Of a stretch of 64,000 bases of DNA, positions 32,829 to 41,238 are shown piece by piece. Origin of the DNA: JACVRW01 sp963765135 (lineage in GTDB: Bacteria; Actinomycetota; Thermoleophilia; Solirubrobacterales; Thermoleophilaceae); contig CAVXUX010000003.1 in NCBI GenBank assembly GCA_963765135.1, positions 434,001-498,000 of the forward strand, read 5' to 3'. The position numbers and the translations under genes are program-made. The number at the start of each line of letters is the position of its first letter. Positions within the stretch are counted from its first letter, which is position 1. Under the pieces are notes generated by a model, which was not told the origin of the DNA, searched no databases, and saw only the letters and a list, made by a program, of their open reading frames with translations.

Positions 32829-34058
32829 GTGGCTGATACCGACAAAATTCTCGCTACGCACACCGGCAGCCTGATCAGGCCGCCCGAGCTGCTCGAGTTC
32901 CTCAAGCTCAAGGACAGCGGCCAGTCCTACGACGAGGACGCCTATCAACGGACGCTGAAGGAGGCGGTCACCGACCAGGTGCGCCGCCAGGCCGACGCCG
33001 GCATCGACGTCGTCAACGACGGCGAGATGGGCAAGGCCACCTGGATCACCTACCTGTACGAGCGCGTGACCGGGCTCGAGCCGCGCATGGTGCAGCTCGA
33101 CAGCGCCAGCATCCTGCCGCCGAGCCGCGACCGCCAGCACTTCCCCGGCTTCTACGAGGAGCTCGACAAGGAGTTCGAGCACGAGAACCGGGAGAGCCAG
33201 GGCTCGGGCGACGTCGAGATCGACCCGGACGCCCCGCCCGAGGGCATGAAGTGGTTCTGTACGGGCCCGATCAAGTACGACACGACGCTGCTGCAGCGCG
33301 ACATCGACAACCTCAAGGAGGCGCTCGAGGGCGCGGACGTGACCGACGCGTTCCTGCCGGTGGTCGCCCCGGCCAGCGCGTACTGGCTCGAGAACGAGCA
33401 CTACGACTCAGAAGAGGACTTCGTCTACGGGCTGGCCGACGCCCTCCACGACGAGTACAAGACGATCGTCGACTCGGGCCTGATGGTTCAGGTGGACGAC
33501 GCCGTGCTGATGCACGAGGCCGACTCGATCATGTCGCTGGGCGGCTCGTGGGAGGACTACCGCAAGTGGGCCGAGCTGCGCGTGGACGCGCTCAACCGCG
33601 CGCTCAAGGGCCTGCCCGAGGACCGCGTCCGCTACCACATCTGCTGGGGCAGCTGGCACGGCCCGCACGCCTACGACCCGCCGCTCAAGGACGTGATCGA
33701 CATGGTCCTCAGCGTCAACGCGGGCTACTACGCGATGGAGCAGTCGAACGCCCGCCACGAGCACGAGTGGAGGATCTGGGAGGACGTCAAGCTGCCCGAG
33801 GGCAAGAAGCTGATCCCGGGCGTGGTCACCCATCACACGAACGTGCTCGAGCACCCGGAGCTGGTGGCCCAGCGGCTGGTCCGGCTGGCCAACGTCGTCG
33901 GGCGCGAGAACGTGCTCGCCGGAACCGACTGCGGCTTCGCGCAGGGCGCCTTCGTGCGGCGCGTGCACCCGGAGATCCAGTGGGCCAAGCTGGCCGTCCT
34001 GGCCGAGGGGGCGCGGCTCGCCACGCGCGAGCTCTGGGGCGCCGCGGCCGCGGCCTAG
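32829..34058 (+). CDS. Single-domain MetE-like zinc protein, paralogue 2
   Basis: 409 residues, diverged from the first paralogue. It begins with TDKILATHTGSLIRPPELLEFLKLKD and has DVVNDGEMGKATWITYLYERVTG, LMVQVDDAVLMHE and a C-terminal GVVTHHTNVLEHPELVAQRLVRLANVVG. The likely zinc ligands are His270 and Cys272 (YHICWGSWHGPH) and Cys368 (GTDCGFAQG). It carries an insert around residues 90-140 rich in acidic residues. GTG at 32829 follows a consensus promoter. Two unlike MetE-type proteins side by side suggest a hetero-oligomer or two consecutive alkyl-transfer steps; the substrate is unknown. Confidence 0.85.
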   Translation: MADTDKILATHTGSLIRPPELLEFLKLKDSGQSYDEDAYQRTLKEAVTDQVRRQADAGIDVVNDGEMGKATWITYLYERVTGLEPRMVQLDSASILPPSRDRQHFPGFYEELDKEFEHENRESQGSGDVEIDPDAPPEGMKWFCTGPIKYDTTLLQRDIDNLKEALEGADVTDAFLPVVAPASAYWLENEHYDSEEDFVYGLADALHDEYKTIVDSGLMVQVDDAVLMHEADSIMSLGGSWEDYRKWAELRVDALNRALKGLPEDRVRYHICWGSWHGPHAYDPPLKDVIDMVLSVNAGYYAMEQSNARHEHEWRIWEDVKLPEGKKLIPGVVTHHTNVLEHPELVAQRLVRLANVVGRENVLAGTDCGFAQGAFVRRVHPEIQWAKLAVLAEGARLATRELWGAAAAA

Positions 34059-34696
34059 GCGGAGCGCTCCAGCGCCTGGGCGACGTTGGTCAGGTGGCGG
34101 TGCATGGCGCGCTGGGCCTTGGTCGCGTCGCCGGCGGCCACGGCCTCGACGATCGCGCGGTGCTCCTCGTGCGACTGGGCGGGCCGGCCCGGGATCAGGA
34201 TGGTCCGGAACTGGAAGCGCACCATCTGCGAGTTGAGCGAGCTGATCAGTCGCTGGGCCGTGGCGTGGCCGGACAGCTGGACGATCTTCGCGTGCAGCTG
34301 AGCGTTGACGTCCGAGGCTCCCATCAGGTCCTGCTCGCCGAGCGCCGCCTGCTGGCGCTCGAGCACCGCCCGCAGCTCGTCGACGCCGTCGGGCGTGATG
34401 TTGAGCGCGGCCTGGCTGGCCGCGAGGCCCTCAAGGGCCGCGCGTGCCTGGAGGATCTCGACGGCCTCCGCCTCGGAGACCATCCGCACGCGGGCGCCGC
34501 GATGCGGCTCGCGCTCGATCAGCCCCTCGTGCTCGAGGCGCACGAGCGCGGTCCGGACGGCGGCCCGCGGCAGCTTGAAGACGGTGCTCATATCGGCCTC
34601 GACGAGCCGCTGGTTGGGCACCAGCTCGCCGCGCAGGATGGCCCCGCGCAGCCGCAGGTAGCCGTCGTCGTCGCGCAGGGCTGATCTCGTAGTCAT
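34055..34696 (-). CDS. GntR family transcriptional regulator (FadR/FCD subfamily)
   Basis: 213 residues. The N-terminal winged helix (about 10-75) has YLRLRGAILRGELVPNQRLVEADMSTVFKLPRAAVRTALVRLEHEGLIEREPHRGARV. The C-terminal FCD ligand-binding domain (about 85-205) has EILQARAALEGLAASQAAL, NAQLHAKIVQLSG and EEHRAIVEAVAAGDATKAQRAMHRHL with metal-binding histidines. ATG at 34696 is preferred to a longer frame. It is divergent from the Liv-type importer, and two matching operators lie before the importer and before MetE-like paralogue 2. It probably represses uptake and catabolism until the substrate is present. Confidence 0.92.
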   Translation of the reverse strand: MTTRSALRDDDGYLRLRGAILRGELVPNQRLVEADMSTVFKLPRAAVRTALVRLEHEGLIEREPHRGARVRMVSEAEAVEILQARAALEGLAASQAALNITPDGVDELRAVLERQQAALGEQDLMGASDVNAQLHAKIVQLSGHATAQRLISSLNSQMVRFQFRTILIPGRPAQSHEEHRAIVEAVAAGDATKAQRAMHRHLTNVAQALERSA

Positions 34697-34723
34697 GGGT
34701 TTGGCCAGGTTACCCGCGGGCAA

Positions 34724-34748
34724 ATCGTCAGAAAGATTGTTGCCAAAA
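34724..34748. promoter_or_regulatory. Shared GntR-type operator, copy 2
   Basis: The same 25-base pattern as at 32777-32801, with the core TTGTTGCCAA (one arm mismatch). It lies between the GntR gene and the divergent binding-protein gene. A -35-like TTGCCA (34740-34745) inside it, followed after 18 bases by TTAAAT (34764-34769), would drive the importer operon. Confidence 0.7.
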
Positions 34749-34797
34749 TAGCGAACGATGCGGTTAAATCCGGCCGCAAGACGAGATAGGAGGCAGG

Positions 34798-36117
34798 ATG
34801 TCGCACGTCCGTAGGGCTGGGCTCCTGGTAATGGCGCTCGTTTGCACCGCTCTGTTCGCCGCCGCTTGCGGCGACGACGACGACGAGTCGCAGCCCAGCG
34901 GGGGCGGCGGCGACACCGCGGCCGACACCGGCGGCGACGACCAGTCGGGCGGCGCCGGGGAGAAGTCCGTCACCAACTACGTCGATTACGTGGGTGGGAA
35001 GGCCGGCAAGGCCGATCCCAACAAGTCCACGATCTACATCGGCTGGCTCAACCAGGAGGGCGGTCAGCAGGAGATCGGCGCGGCCGCCACGGACGGCGCC
35101 GACCTGGCCGTCAAGGTCGCCAACGAGCAGCTCGGCGGCATCGACGGCCACCCCGTCGCGCTGAAGAAGTGCTTCATCAAGAACGCCGAGGAGGAGGGCA
35201 CCACCTGCGGCCAGAAGCTCGGCAACGACAAGGACGTGTCGGCGATCAACGTCGGCGGCGTGGCGATCGGCATCCAGCCGTTCTACTCGACGATCGGCGG
35301 TAAGAAGCCCGTCGTCGTGGGCGTGGCCGTGACGCCCGTCGACGGGGTGCAGGACAACGCGACCGTCCTGTTCGGCGACGCCACGCACGTGCTCGGCCCG
35401 TTCGGCACCTATGCGAAGGAGGAGCTCGACGCCCAGACCGCCGCGCTGGTGTATCCGAACATCGCCGGCATCACCGACGGCGCAGCGGCACTGGACAAGG
35501 GACTCAAGGCCGCCGGCATCGAGGTCAAGAAGGTCGGCTACGCGCAGGGCCAGACCGACCTGATCGGCCCGCTGACCGCGGCCGGCGCCCAGAACGCGGA
35601 CATCGTCATCCCCTACAGCGACGCCTCCGGCTGCGTCAACCAGGCCAAGGCGCTGAAGCAGCTCGGCATCACGGACGCCAAGAAGATCGTGTCCGCGCCG
35701 CTCTGCCTCAACCCGACGGTCTCGGAGGGGCTCGGCGGCGACTACCCGATCTGGACGTACGCGATCGCCAGCTCGCTGTTCGGCGACAAGAGCGACCCCG
35801 GGATGCCCCCCTACATGAAGGTGACCGAGCAATACGGCGTGAAGACCGCACCGGATCCCTGGGTGATCGTGTCGTTCGGCAGCGTGCTGACGACGATCAA
35901 GTTCCTCAACGAGGTCGGCGCCGACAGCCTGACGTCGGACGCGATCATCGAGAAGGCGAGATCGTTCACCGGCCCGGTGGCGCTCGGGGCACCGGAGCTC
36001 CAGTGCGGGAAGTACGAGGACGCGCCGGCGATCTGCAACGACCGCACGCAGTTCTTCACCTATTCGGGGAAGAATCAGTTCGACAAGGCGGCCGATTGGC
36101 TGCAACCGCCCGGGTGA
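34798..36117 (+). CDS. Liv-type ABC importer substrate-binding lipoprotein
   Basis: 439 residues. A signal peptide with lipobox LFAAAC is followed by an acidic, Gly-rich linker (about 25-55). The mature part (about 65-430) is a type I periplasmic binding protein of the branched-chain amino acid/amide family: IYIGWLNQEGGQQEIGAAATDGADLAVKVANEQLGGIDGHPVALKKC, ALVYPNIAGITDGAAAL and VIPYSDASGCVNQAKAL. Cysteine pairs may form disulfides. AGGAGG lies upstream of ATG 34798. It captures an unknown ligand for the permease and ATPases encoded next. Liv-type proteins bind amino acids, aromatics, amides or other small organic acids. Confidence 0.92.
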   Translation: MSHVRRAGLLVMALVCTALFAAACGDDDDESQPSGGGGDTAADTGGDDQSGGAGEKSVTNYVDYVGGKAGKADPNKSTIYIGWLNQEGGQQEIGAAATDGADLAVKVANEQLGGIDGHPVALKKCFIKNAEEEGTTCGQKLGNDKDVSAINVGGVAIGIQPFYSTIGGKKPVVVGVAVTPVDGVQDNATVLFGDATHVLGPFGTYAKEELDAQTAALVYPNIAGITDGAAALDKGLKAAGIEVKKVGYAQGQTDLIGPLTAAGAQNADIVIPYSDASGCVNQAKALKQLGITDAKKIVSAPLCLNPTVSEGLGGDYPIWTYAIASSLFGDKSDPGMPPYMKVTEQYGVKTAPDPWVIVSFGSVLTTIKFLNEVGADSLTSDAIIEKARSFTGPVALGAPELQCGKYEDAPAICNDRTQFFTYSGKNQFDKAADWLQPPG

Positions 36118-36146
36118 GCCGGGCCTTCCGCCGACGCGGGAGATAG

Positions 36147-38103
36147 ATGCGAGACATCCTGCTCTTCGCCCTGCTCGGGCTCGGCTCCGGCGCGCTGATC
36201 GCCGGGATCGCGCTCGCGATCGTCCTCACCTACCGCGGCTCGGGGATCATCAACCTGGCCACCGGTGGGATCGCCATGCTGGCCGGCTACTCGTACTGGT
36301 CGCTGAAGACGGGCGAGTACGGGACCGAGTTCGGCACGGCGCCGGCCCTCGCGATCACGTTCCTGGTCACGCTCGCGGTAGGCGCGCTGATCGAGCTGGT
36401 TGCGTTCAGGCCGCTGCGTAACGCGGCGCCGCTCGCCAAGCTCGTCTCGTCGCTCGGCGTGCTGCTCGTGGCCCAGGCGTCGATGCTGCTCGCGTTCGGC
36501 ACGACGCAGAAGCCGCAGCCCTCGATTCTGCCGAGCGACACGGTCACGGTCTTCGACGTCAACGTGCCGGTGGACCGGTTCATCCTCGCGGGCACCGTGA
36601 TCGGCATCGCCGTCGCGCTGGCCGTGCTCTACCGCGTCACGAGGTTCGGCCTGGCCACGCGCGCCGCGTCCGAGAACGAGCTGTCGGCGCTGCTCGCGGG
36701 GCTCTCGGCGAACGAGCTGTCGATGGTCAACACGCTGCTGGCGAGCGTGGTGGCGGGAACGGTGGGGGTGCTCGCCGCGTCGGTCACGCAGCTGGACGCC
36801 ACTTCGCTCCCGCTCCAGGTGGTCCCGGCGCTGGCGGCCGCGCTGCTCGCCCGGCTGACCTCCTTCGCGATCGCGTGCGGGGTCGGTCTCGGGATCGGCA
36901 TCCTCAACTCGCTGATCGACTACTGGTCGAGCAAGTCGTGGTTCCCGACCGACCACGGCGTGCCGTTGCCCGGCGTGAAGGAGCTGGTCGCGTTCCTGAT
37001 CATCATCACCGCGATGTTCCTGCGCGGAGCCGCGCTGCCCGGCCGCGGCGAGCTGATCGAGCAGCGGCTGCCTGAGGTGCCCCGGCCCGAGCGGCTGGCC
37101 ACCCCGGCGATCGTGCTGACGATCGTCTGCGCCCTGGCGCTGGTGGTGCTGCCGTTCGACTTCCGGCAGGCGCTGATCAACTCGCTGATCGGCACGGTGA
37201 TGGCGCTCTCGCTGGTCGTGATCACCGGCTTCGTCGGGCAGATCTCGGTGGTGCAGCTCAGCCTCGCGGGGGTGGCGGGCTTCACCGTCTCCCACCTGGC
37301 CGTGGACGCCGGGATCGGATTTCCGCTGGCCCCGGTGCTGGGCGCCGGCGGCCGCCGTGCTGCTCGGTCTGCTGACGGCGGTCTCCGCCCTGCGCGTGCG
37401 CGGTGTCAGCCTCGCGGTGGTGACGCTTGGTGCGGCGGTCGCGATCTCGCAGTTCGGCTTCCTCAACCAGACCTGGGGCGGCGGCGCGAGCGGCTCCCCG
37501 GTCCCCGAGCCGCACCTGCTGGGTCTCGACCTCGGGCCGCAGTCGGCCTTCCGCGGCCTGGACGGCTCGCTGCCCAGCCCCGTCTTCGGCTGGCTCGTGC
37601 TGGCCGTGACCGTCGGCCTCTGCCTGCTGGTGGCGACCGTGAGGCGCGGCAACCTGGGCCAGCGCATGCTCGCCGTTCGCTCGAACGAGCGCGCGGCCGC
37701 GGCGGCGGCGGTGGACGTGCGCAACGTCAAGCTGATCGCGTTCGGCATCAGCGCGTTCATCGCCGGCGTGGCCGGGACCCTCTACGCCTACAACTTCGGC
37801 TCGGTCAGCGCGAGCCGCTTCGACGCGCTCACGGCGCTCGGGCTGATCGCCTTCGCCTACGCGGGCGGCATCACGCTCATTTCGGGCGCGATCTTCGCCG
37901 GCCTGATCTCCACCGAGGCATTGATGCCGCACGCGCTCGACAAGTGGCTCGGCATCTCCGGCAACTGGATCCTCCTGTTCGGAGGCGTGCTGCTGATCTT
38001 CACGCTGATCCAGCACCCGGAGGGCGTGGCCGGGGCGTTCTACAAGCGCATGCACCGCAAACCGGCACCGGTGAAGCCCGAAGAGCGGGTGTTCGTGAAG
38101 TGA
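36147..38103 (+). CDS. Fused LivH-LivM ABC permease with one frame break
   Basis: The first half (about 1-310) is a LivH-type permease: GLGSGALIAGIALAIVLTYRGSGIINLATGGIAMLAGY and AFRPLRNAAPLAKLVSSLGVLL. It runs without a stop into a LivM-type permease (VITGFVGQISVVQLSLAGVAGFTVSHL). At 37340-37342 one extra G shifts the frame; removing it gives VLAPAAAVLLGLLTAVSALRVRGVSLAVVTLGAAV. The second frame then continues to RMLAVRSNERAAAAAAVDV and YAGGITLISGAIFAG. LivH and LivM are normally separate subunits, so this would be a natural fusion. Confidence 0.85.
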
Positions 38104-38810
38104 CCCCCGTGCTCACAGCTCGCTCCGTATCCGTGCGCTTCGGCGGCGTGCAGGCCCTCTCCGGCCTCGACCTCCAGGTGGAGGAGGGCCAGCTGGTCGG
38201 CCTGATCGGCCCCAACGGCGCCGGCAAGACGACCTTCGTGGACGCGATCACGGGCTTCGTCCGCTGCAGCGGCAGCGTCGAGCTCGACGGGCACGACCTC
38301 GCCGGCATGGCGCCTCACGTGCGCGCCCGCCGCGGTCTTTCACGCACGTGGCAGAGCACCGAGCTGTTCGACGACCTGAGCATCCGCGAGAACCTGACGG
38401 TGGCGTCCCGCGACACGGCATCGATCGACGAGAGCCTGGAGCTGGTCGAGCTCAGCTGGGCCGCGGACCTGATGCCCAGCGACCTCTCGCAGGGCCAGCG
38501 CAAGCTGGTCGGCGTGGCGCGCGCCATCGCGATGAACCCGCGGCTGCTGTGCCTGGACGAGCCGGCGGCCGGACTGGACACGAGTGAGAGCACGGAGCTC
38601 GGTCGCCGGCTGCGGGGCCTCGCCGATGGCGGCAGGTCGATGCTGCTGATCGACCACGACATGGGCCTCGTGCTGAGCATCTGCGACCGGATCTACGTGC
38701 TGGAGTTCGGCAAGCTGATCGCGGCGGGCCCGCCGGCCGAGGTGCGCCGCGACCCGCGCGTGGTCGAGGCCTACCTGGGCAGCGCCGCCGCCGAGGTGGT
38801 GGACGGATGA
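38100..38810 (+). CDS. livG: Liv-type ABC importer ATPase (LivG)
   Basis: 236 residues. Walker A is GPNGAGKTTFVD, the signature is LSQGQRKLVGVARAIAM, Walker B is LLCLDEPAAGLD, and the switch histidine is in LLIDHDMGLV. The ARRGLSRTWQSTELFDDLSIRENL segment is typical of LivG. The start is GTG at 38100, overlapping the permease stop (GTGA). It energises the importer together with the LivF product. Confidence 0.94.
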   Translation: MTPVLTARSVSVRFGGVQALSGLDLQVEEGQLVGLIGPNGAGKTTFVDAITGFVRCSGSVELDGHDLAGMAPHVRARRGLSRTWQSTELFDDLSIRENLTVASRDTASIDESLELVELSWAADLMPSDLSQGQRKLVGVARAIAMNPRLLCLDEPAAGLDTSESTELGRRLRGLADGGRSMLLIDHDMGLVLSICDRIYVLEFGKLIAAGPPAEVRRDPRVVEAYLGSAAAEVVDG

Positions 38811-39514
38811 GCGCGGCGGTACTCGAGATCGAGGGGCTCACCACCGGGTACGAGGATGCCGCTGTCGTGCGGGAGCTCGACCTCAGCGTCGGCGAGGGTG
38901 AGGTGGTGGCGCTGCTCGGCACGAACGGCGCCGGCAAGACGACCACCCTGCGCGCGGTCTCGGGCATCGTGGACCCGATGGCCGGCAGCGTCGCGTTCGG
39001 CGGGCGCGACCTGGCCCGTACCTCGATCAGCGGGCGGGCGCGGATGGGGATCGCGCACGTGCCCGAGAACCGCGGGCTCTTCTTCGGGCTCAGCGTCGCC
39101 GAGCACTTCCGGCTGGGACACCGCGGCGAGCGGCTCGACGCCGACGCGGCCTATCGCTACTTCCCGGCGCTCGCCGAGCTGCGCGACCGCCGCTGCGGCC
39201 TGCTCTCGGGCGGCGAGCAGCAGATGCTCGCCGTGGCGCGCGCCCTGGCCCGTCACCCGAAGCTGCTGCTGCTGGACGAGCTCAGCCTCGGCCTCGCGCC
39301 GCTGATCGTGGAGGGCCTGCTACCGGTCGTGCGGGACTACGCCACCGAGACCGGCTGCGGCGTGCTGCTGGTCGAGCAGCACATCCAGCTGGCGCTGGGG
39401 GTCGCCGACCGGGGCTACGTCCTCTCGCACGGCGAGGTGGTGCTACAGGACCGAGCCGAGGCGCTGCGGCGCAACCGCGAGCTGCTGATGGCCAGCTACT
39501 TCGGGGAGAGCTAG
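38807..39514 (+). CDS. livF: Liv-type ABC importer ATPase (LivF)
   Basis: 235 residues. Walker A is GTNGAGKTTTLRAVSG, the LivF-type segment is RMGIAHVPENRGLFFGLSVAEHF, the signature is LLSGGEQQMLAVARALARHP, Walker B is LLLLDELSLGLAP, and VEQHIQLAL holds the switch histidine. The ATG overlaps the livG stop (ATGA). It is the last gene of the importer operon; its stop overlaps the convergent pspAB gene by four bases. Confidence 0.94.
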   Translation: MSAAVLEIEGLTTGYEDAAVVRELDLSVGEGEVVALLGTNGAGKTTTLRAVSGIVDPMAGSVAFGGRDLARTSISGRARMGIAHVPENRGLFFGLSVAEHFRLGHRGERLDADAAYRYFPALAELRDRRCGLLSGGEQQMLAVARALARHPKLLLLDELSLGLAPLIVEGLLPVVRDYATETGCGVLLVEQHIQLALGVADRGYVLSHGEVVLQDRAEALRRNRELLMASYFGES

Positions 39515-40086
39515 AGCGGGATTTCCCAGAGCGGGAACCAGCGGGTGATGTCTTCCTCGAAGGGCAGCTCGGCGCCGACCTGGGCCTTCAGCCGCAGCTC
39601 GCGCTCGGAGTCGCGCGCCTGGTCGCCCGGCGCCGGGATGAACGGGTAGTAGGCGCCGCGCTTGAAGTTGTAGATGAAGTAGACGGGCTCGCCCTTCTGC
39701 TCGAACGGGAAGACCGCGGCGAGCAGGCGGTCGCCGTAGCCGCTCTCCTGCAGCTGCGTGGAGATCGTGTTCAGCCCCACCACGAGGTCCTCGAAGTCGG
39801 GGTCGCGGAAGATCAGCCAGCGGTAGCCGTACTCGTCCGACGAGGACTCCAGCTTGGTGCCGGTGTCCGCCCCCTCCGCGCGCAGCAGCTCCTCGGTCTC
39901 GTTCACGATCCCGTCGAAGTCCGCGGTCTCGAGCGGCTGGAAGACGATTCCGACGGCTCCCTTGTGCTTCAGGCCCAGCCCGGTGTCCAGCGTGATCTGC
40001 GCCGTCGTCATGGCGAACAGCCGATCGGGGGCAGCGCCCTTGACGCGCTTTCCTCGACCGCCCAGCAGAGCGTCCAAAAAGCCCAC
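39511..40086 (-). CDS. pspAB: PspA-associated protein PspAB
   Basis: 191 residues, starting MGFLDALLGGRGKRVKGAAPDRLFAMTTAQITLDTGLGLKHKGAVGIVF. This matches the PspAB family of actinobacteria, which is commonly encoded next to htpX, as here (five bases downstream of it). Later segments are EYGYRWLIFRDPDFEDLVVGLN and FPFEQKGEPVYFIYNFKRGAYYPF. It is probably a soluble partner of the envelope-stress response whose PspA and PspAA components lie at 25.7 kb. Confidence 0.85.
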   Translation of the reverse strand: MGFLDALLGGRGKRVKGAAPDRLFAMTTAQITLDTGLGLKHKGAVGIVFQPLETADFDGIVNETEELLRAEGADTGTKLESSSDEYGYRWLIFRDPDFEDLVVGLNTISTQLQESGYGDRLLAAVFPFEQKGEPVYFIYNFKRGAYYPFIPAPGDQARDSERELRLKAQVGAELPFEEDITRWFPLWEIPL

Positions 40087-40091
40087 GCGGG

Positions 40092-40988
40092 CTAGGCGGC
40101 GGCCTGGAGCTGGGTCTCGAGCCGCTGCAGGCGCTCGATCCGCTTCTCCATCGGCGGGTGGGTGGAGAAGATCGTCTGGACGGCGCTCTTCACGCCGGTC
40201 GGCACGATGAAGAAGGCGTTCAGGCGCTCGGCCTGGCGCAGGTCCTGCGTCGGCACGCGCTCCATCGCCCCTGAGATCTTGACCAGCGCCGAGGAGAGGG
40301 CGCTCGGGCGCCCGGTGATGATCGCCGCGCCGCGGTCGGCCGCGAACTCGCGGTAGCGCGACAGGGCGAGCATCAGGAAGAAGGAGACGATGTAGACGAC
40401 GAACGAGACCAGCAGCACGATCAGGATGCTCGGGTTGTCGTCGTCGTCCCCGCCGCCGAAGAAGAAGCCGAACTGCAGGATGATCGCGGCGAGCGAGGCG
40501 AAGAAGCTCGCGATGGTCATGACCAGCACGTCGCGGTTCTTCACGTGCGTCAGCTCGTGCGCCATAACGCCCTCGAGCTCGCTGGGCGAGAGCACCGACA
40601 TGATGCCGGTGGTGGCGCAGACGGTCGCGCTCTTCTGCGAGCGACCGCAGGCGAAGGCGTTCGGGACATGGCTGTCGGCCACCGCGATGCGCGGCTTGGG
40701 CAGGTCGGCCTGGATGCAGAGCCGTTCGATCATCGCGTGCAGCCCGGGGGCCTCCTGTGGCGAGACCTCCTTCGCGCCCATCGCGGACAGCGCGAGCTTG
40801 TCCGAGAAGAACAGCTGGCCGAAGCTGAGCGCGCCGATGATCACGACCATCAGCACGAGGCCGGTGCCGGCCGCCAGCAGGGCCCCGACCAGGGCCACGT
40901 AGAGCAGTCCCAGCAGGAAGATCGTGAACAGCATGCGGAACTGCAGACCGCGGTCCCTTGGGAAGATCGCTCGTTGCTCCCGTGGCAT
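40092..40988 (-). CDS. htpX: HtpX-type membrane zinc metalloprotease
   Basis: 298 residues. Two membrane helices lie near residues 20-60. The zinc-binding HEXXH motif is in EGVMAHELTHVKNRDVL, followed by two more helices and the third ligand region YREFAADRGAA. It degrades misfolded or damaged membrane proteins. ATG at 40988 (MPREQRAIFPRDRGL) is used; a longer open frame has no family similarity and runs into the riboswitch. pspAB follows by five bases, so this is probably a stress operon. Confidence 0.94.
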   Translation of the reverse strand: MPREQRAIFPRDRGLQFRMLFTIFLLGLLYVALVGALLAAGTGLVLMVVIIGALSFGQLFFSDKLALSAMGAKEVSPQEAPGLHAMIERLCIQADLPKPRIAVADSHVPNAFACGRSQKSATVCATTGIMSVLSPSELEGVMAHELTHVKNRDVLVMTIASFFASLAAIILQFGFFFGGGDDDDNPSILIVLLVSFVVYIVSFFLMLALSRYREFAADRGAAIITGRPSALSSALVKISGAMERVPTQDLRQAERLNAFFIVPTGVKSAVQTIFSTHPPMEKRIERLQRLETQLQAAA

Positions 40989-41069
40989 GGCATTGAGTTT
41001 AGTGAGCGCCGAGTTGCATACCGGCTTGCAGAAGGGGGAAAACCGGCGCTTGGGCCGACGAGCGCGTGC

Positions 41070-41075
41070 TAGAGT
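41070..41075 (+). promoter_or_regulatory. -10-like element before the riboswitch
   Basis: TAGAGT lies six bases upstream of the first P1 stem base of the c-di-AMP riboswitch (41082), placing the transcription start at or near the beginning of the aptamer. A TTGGGC (41050-41055) could be a weak -35, though the 14-base spacer is short. Confidence 0.4.
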
Positions 41076-41081
41076 GCCCGC

Positions 41082-41228
41082 GTCCCGAGCGCTGAATTTC
41101 CCTGCATAGAAGGGGAAACCGGGGGAACCGGAGGCCCAGCGGGCCGGGGGCGAATGGCCGCCTCGAGTGTGGCCTAGCGGCACCAACCGCGAGCCCGTCA
41201 GCTAACCCCGTAAGCGCAGGAACGGGAC
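41082..41228 (+). ncRNA. Cyclic di-AMP riboswitch (ydaO/yuaA type)
   Basis: The conserved segments of the ydaO aptamer are present in order: GGGGGAACCGGAGGCCC, GGGGGCGAATGGCC, and GAGCCCGTCAGCTAACCCCG followed by TAAGCG. Terminal stem P1 is formed by GTCCCG (41082-41087) with CGGGAC (41223-41228). It lies directly before the M23 peptidase gene. In actinobacteria this riboswitch class controls cell-wall hydrolases such as rpfA, switching expression off when c-di-AMP is bound. The 250-base gap between htpX and the peptidase is explained by this element. Confidence 0.88.
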
Positions 41229-41238
41229 AGACGATCAA

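Noticed and set aside
30194..32911. A 905-codon minus-strand frame extending the aldehyde dehydrogenase upstream
   Set aside because: The extra N-terminal part is antisense to MetE-like paralogue 1 and has no family similarity. The dehydrogenase starts normally at 31645.
40989..41186. Longer HtpX start upstream of 40988
   Set aside because: The extension is antisense to the riboswitch and has no membrane-protease similarity.
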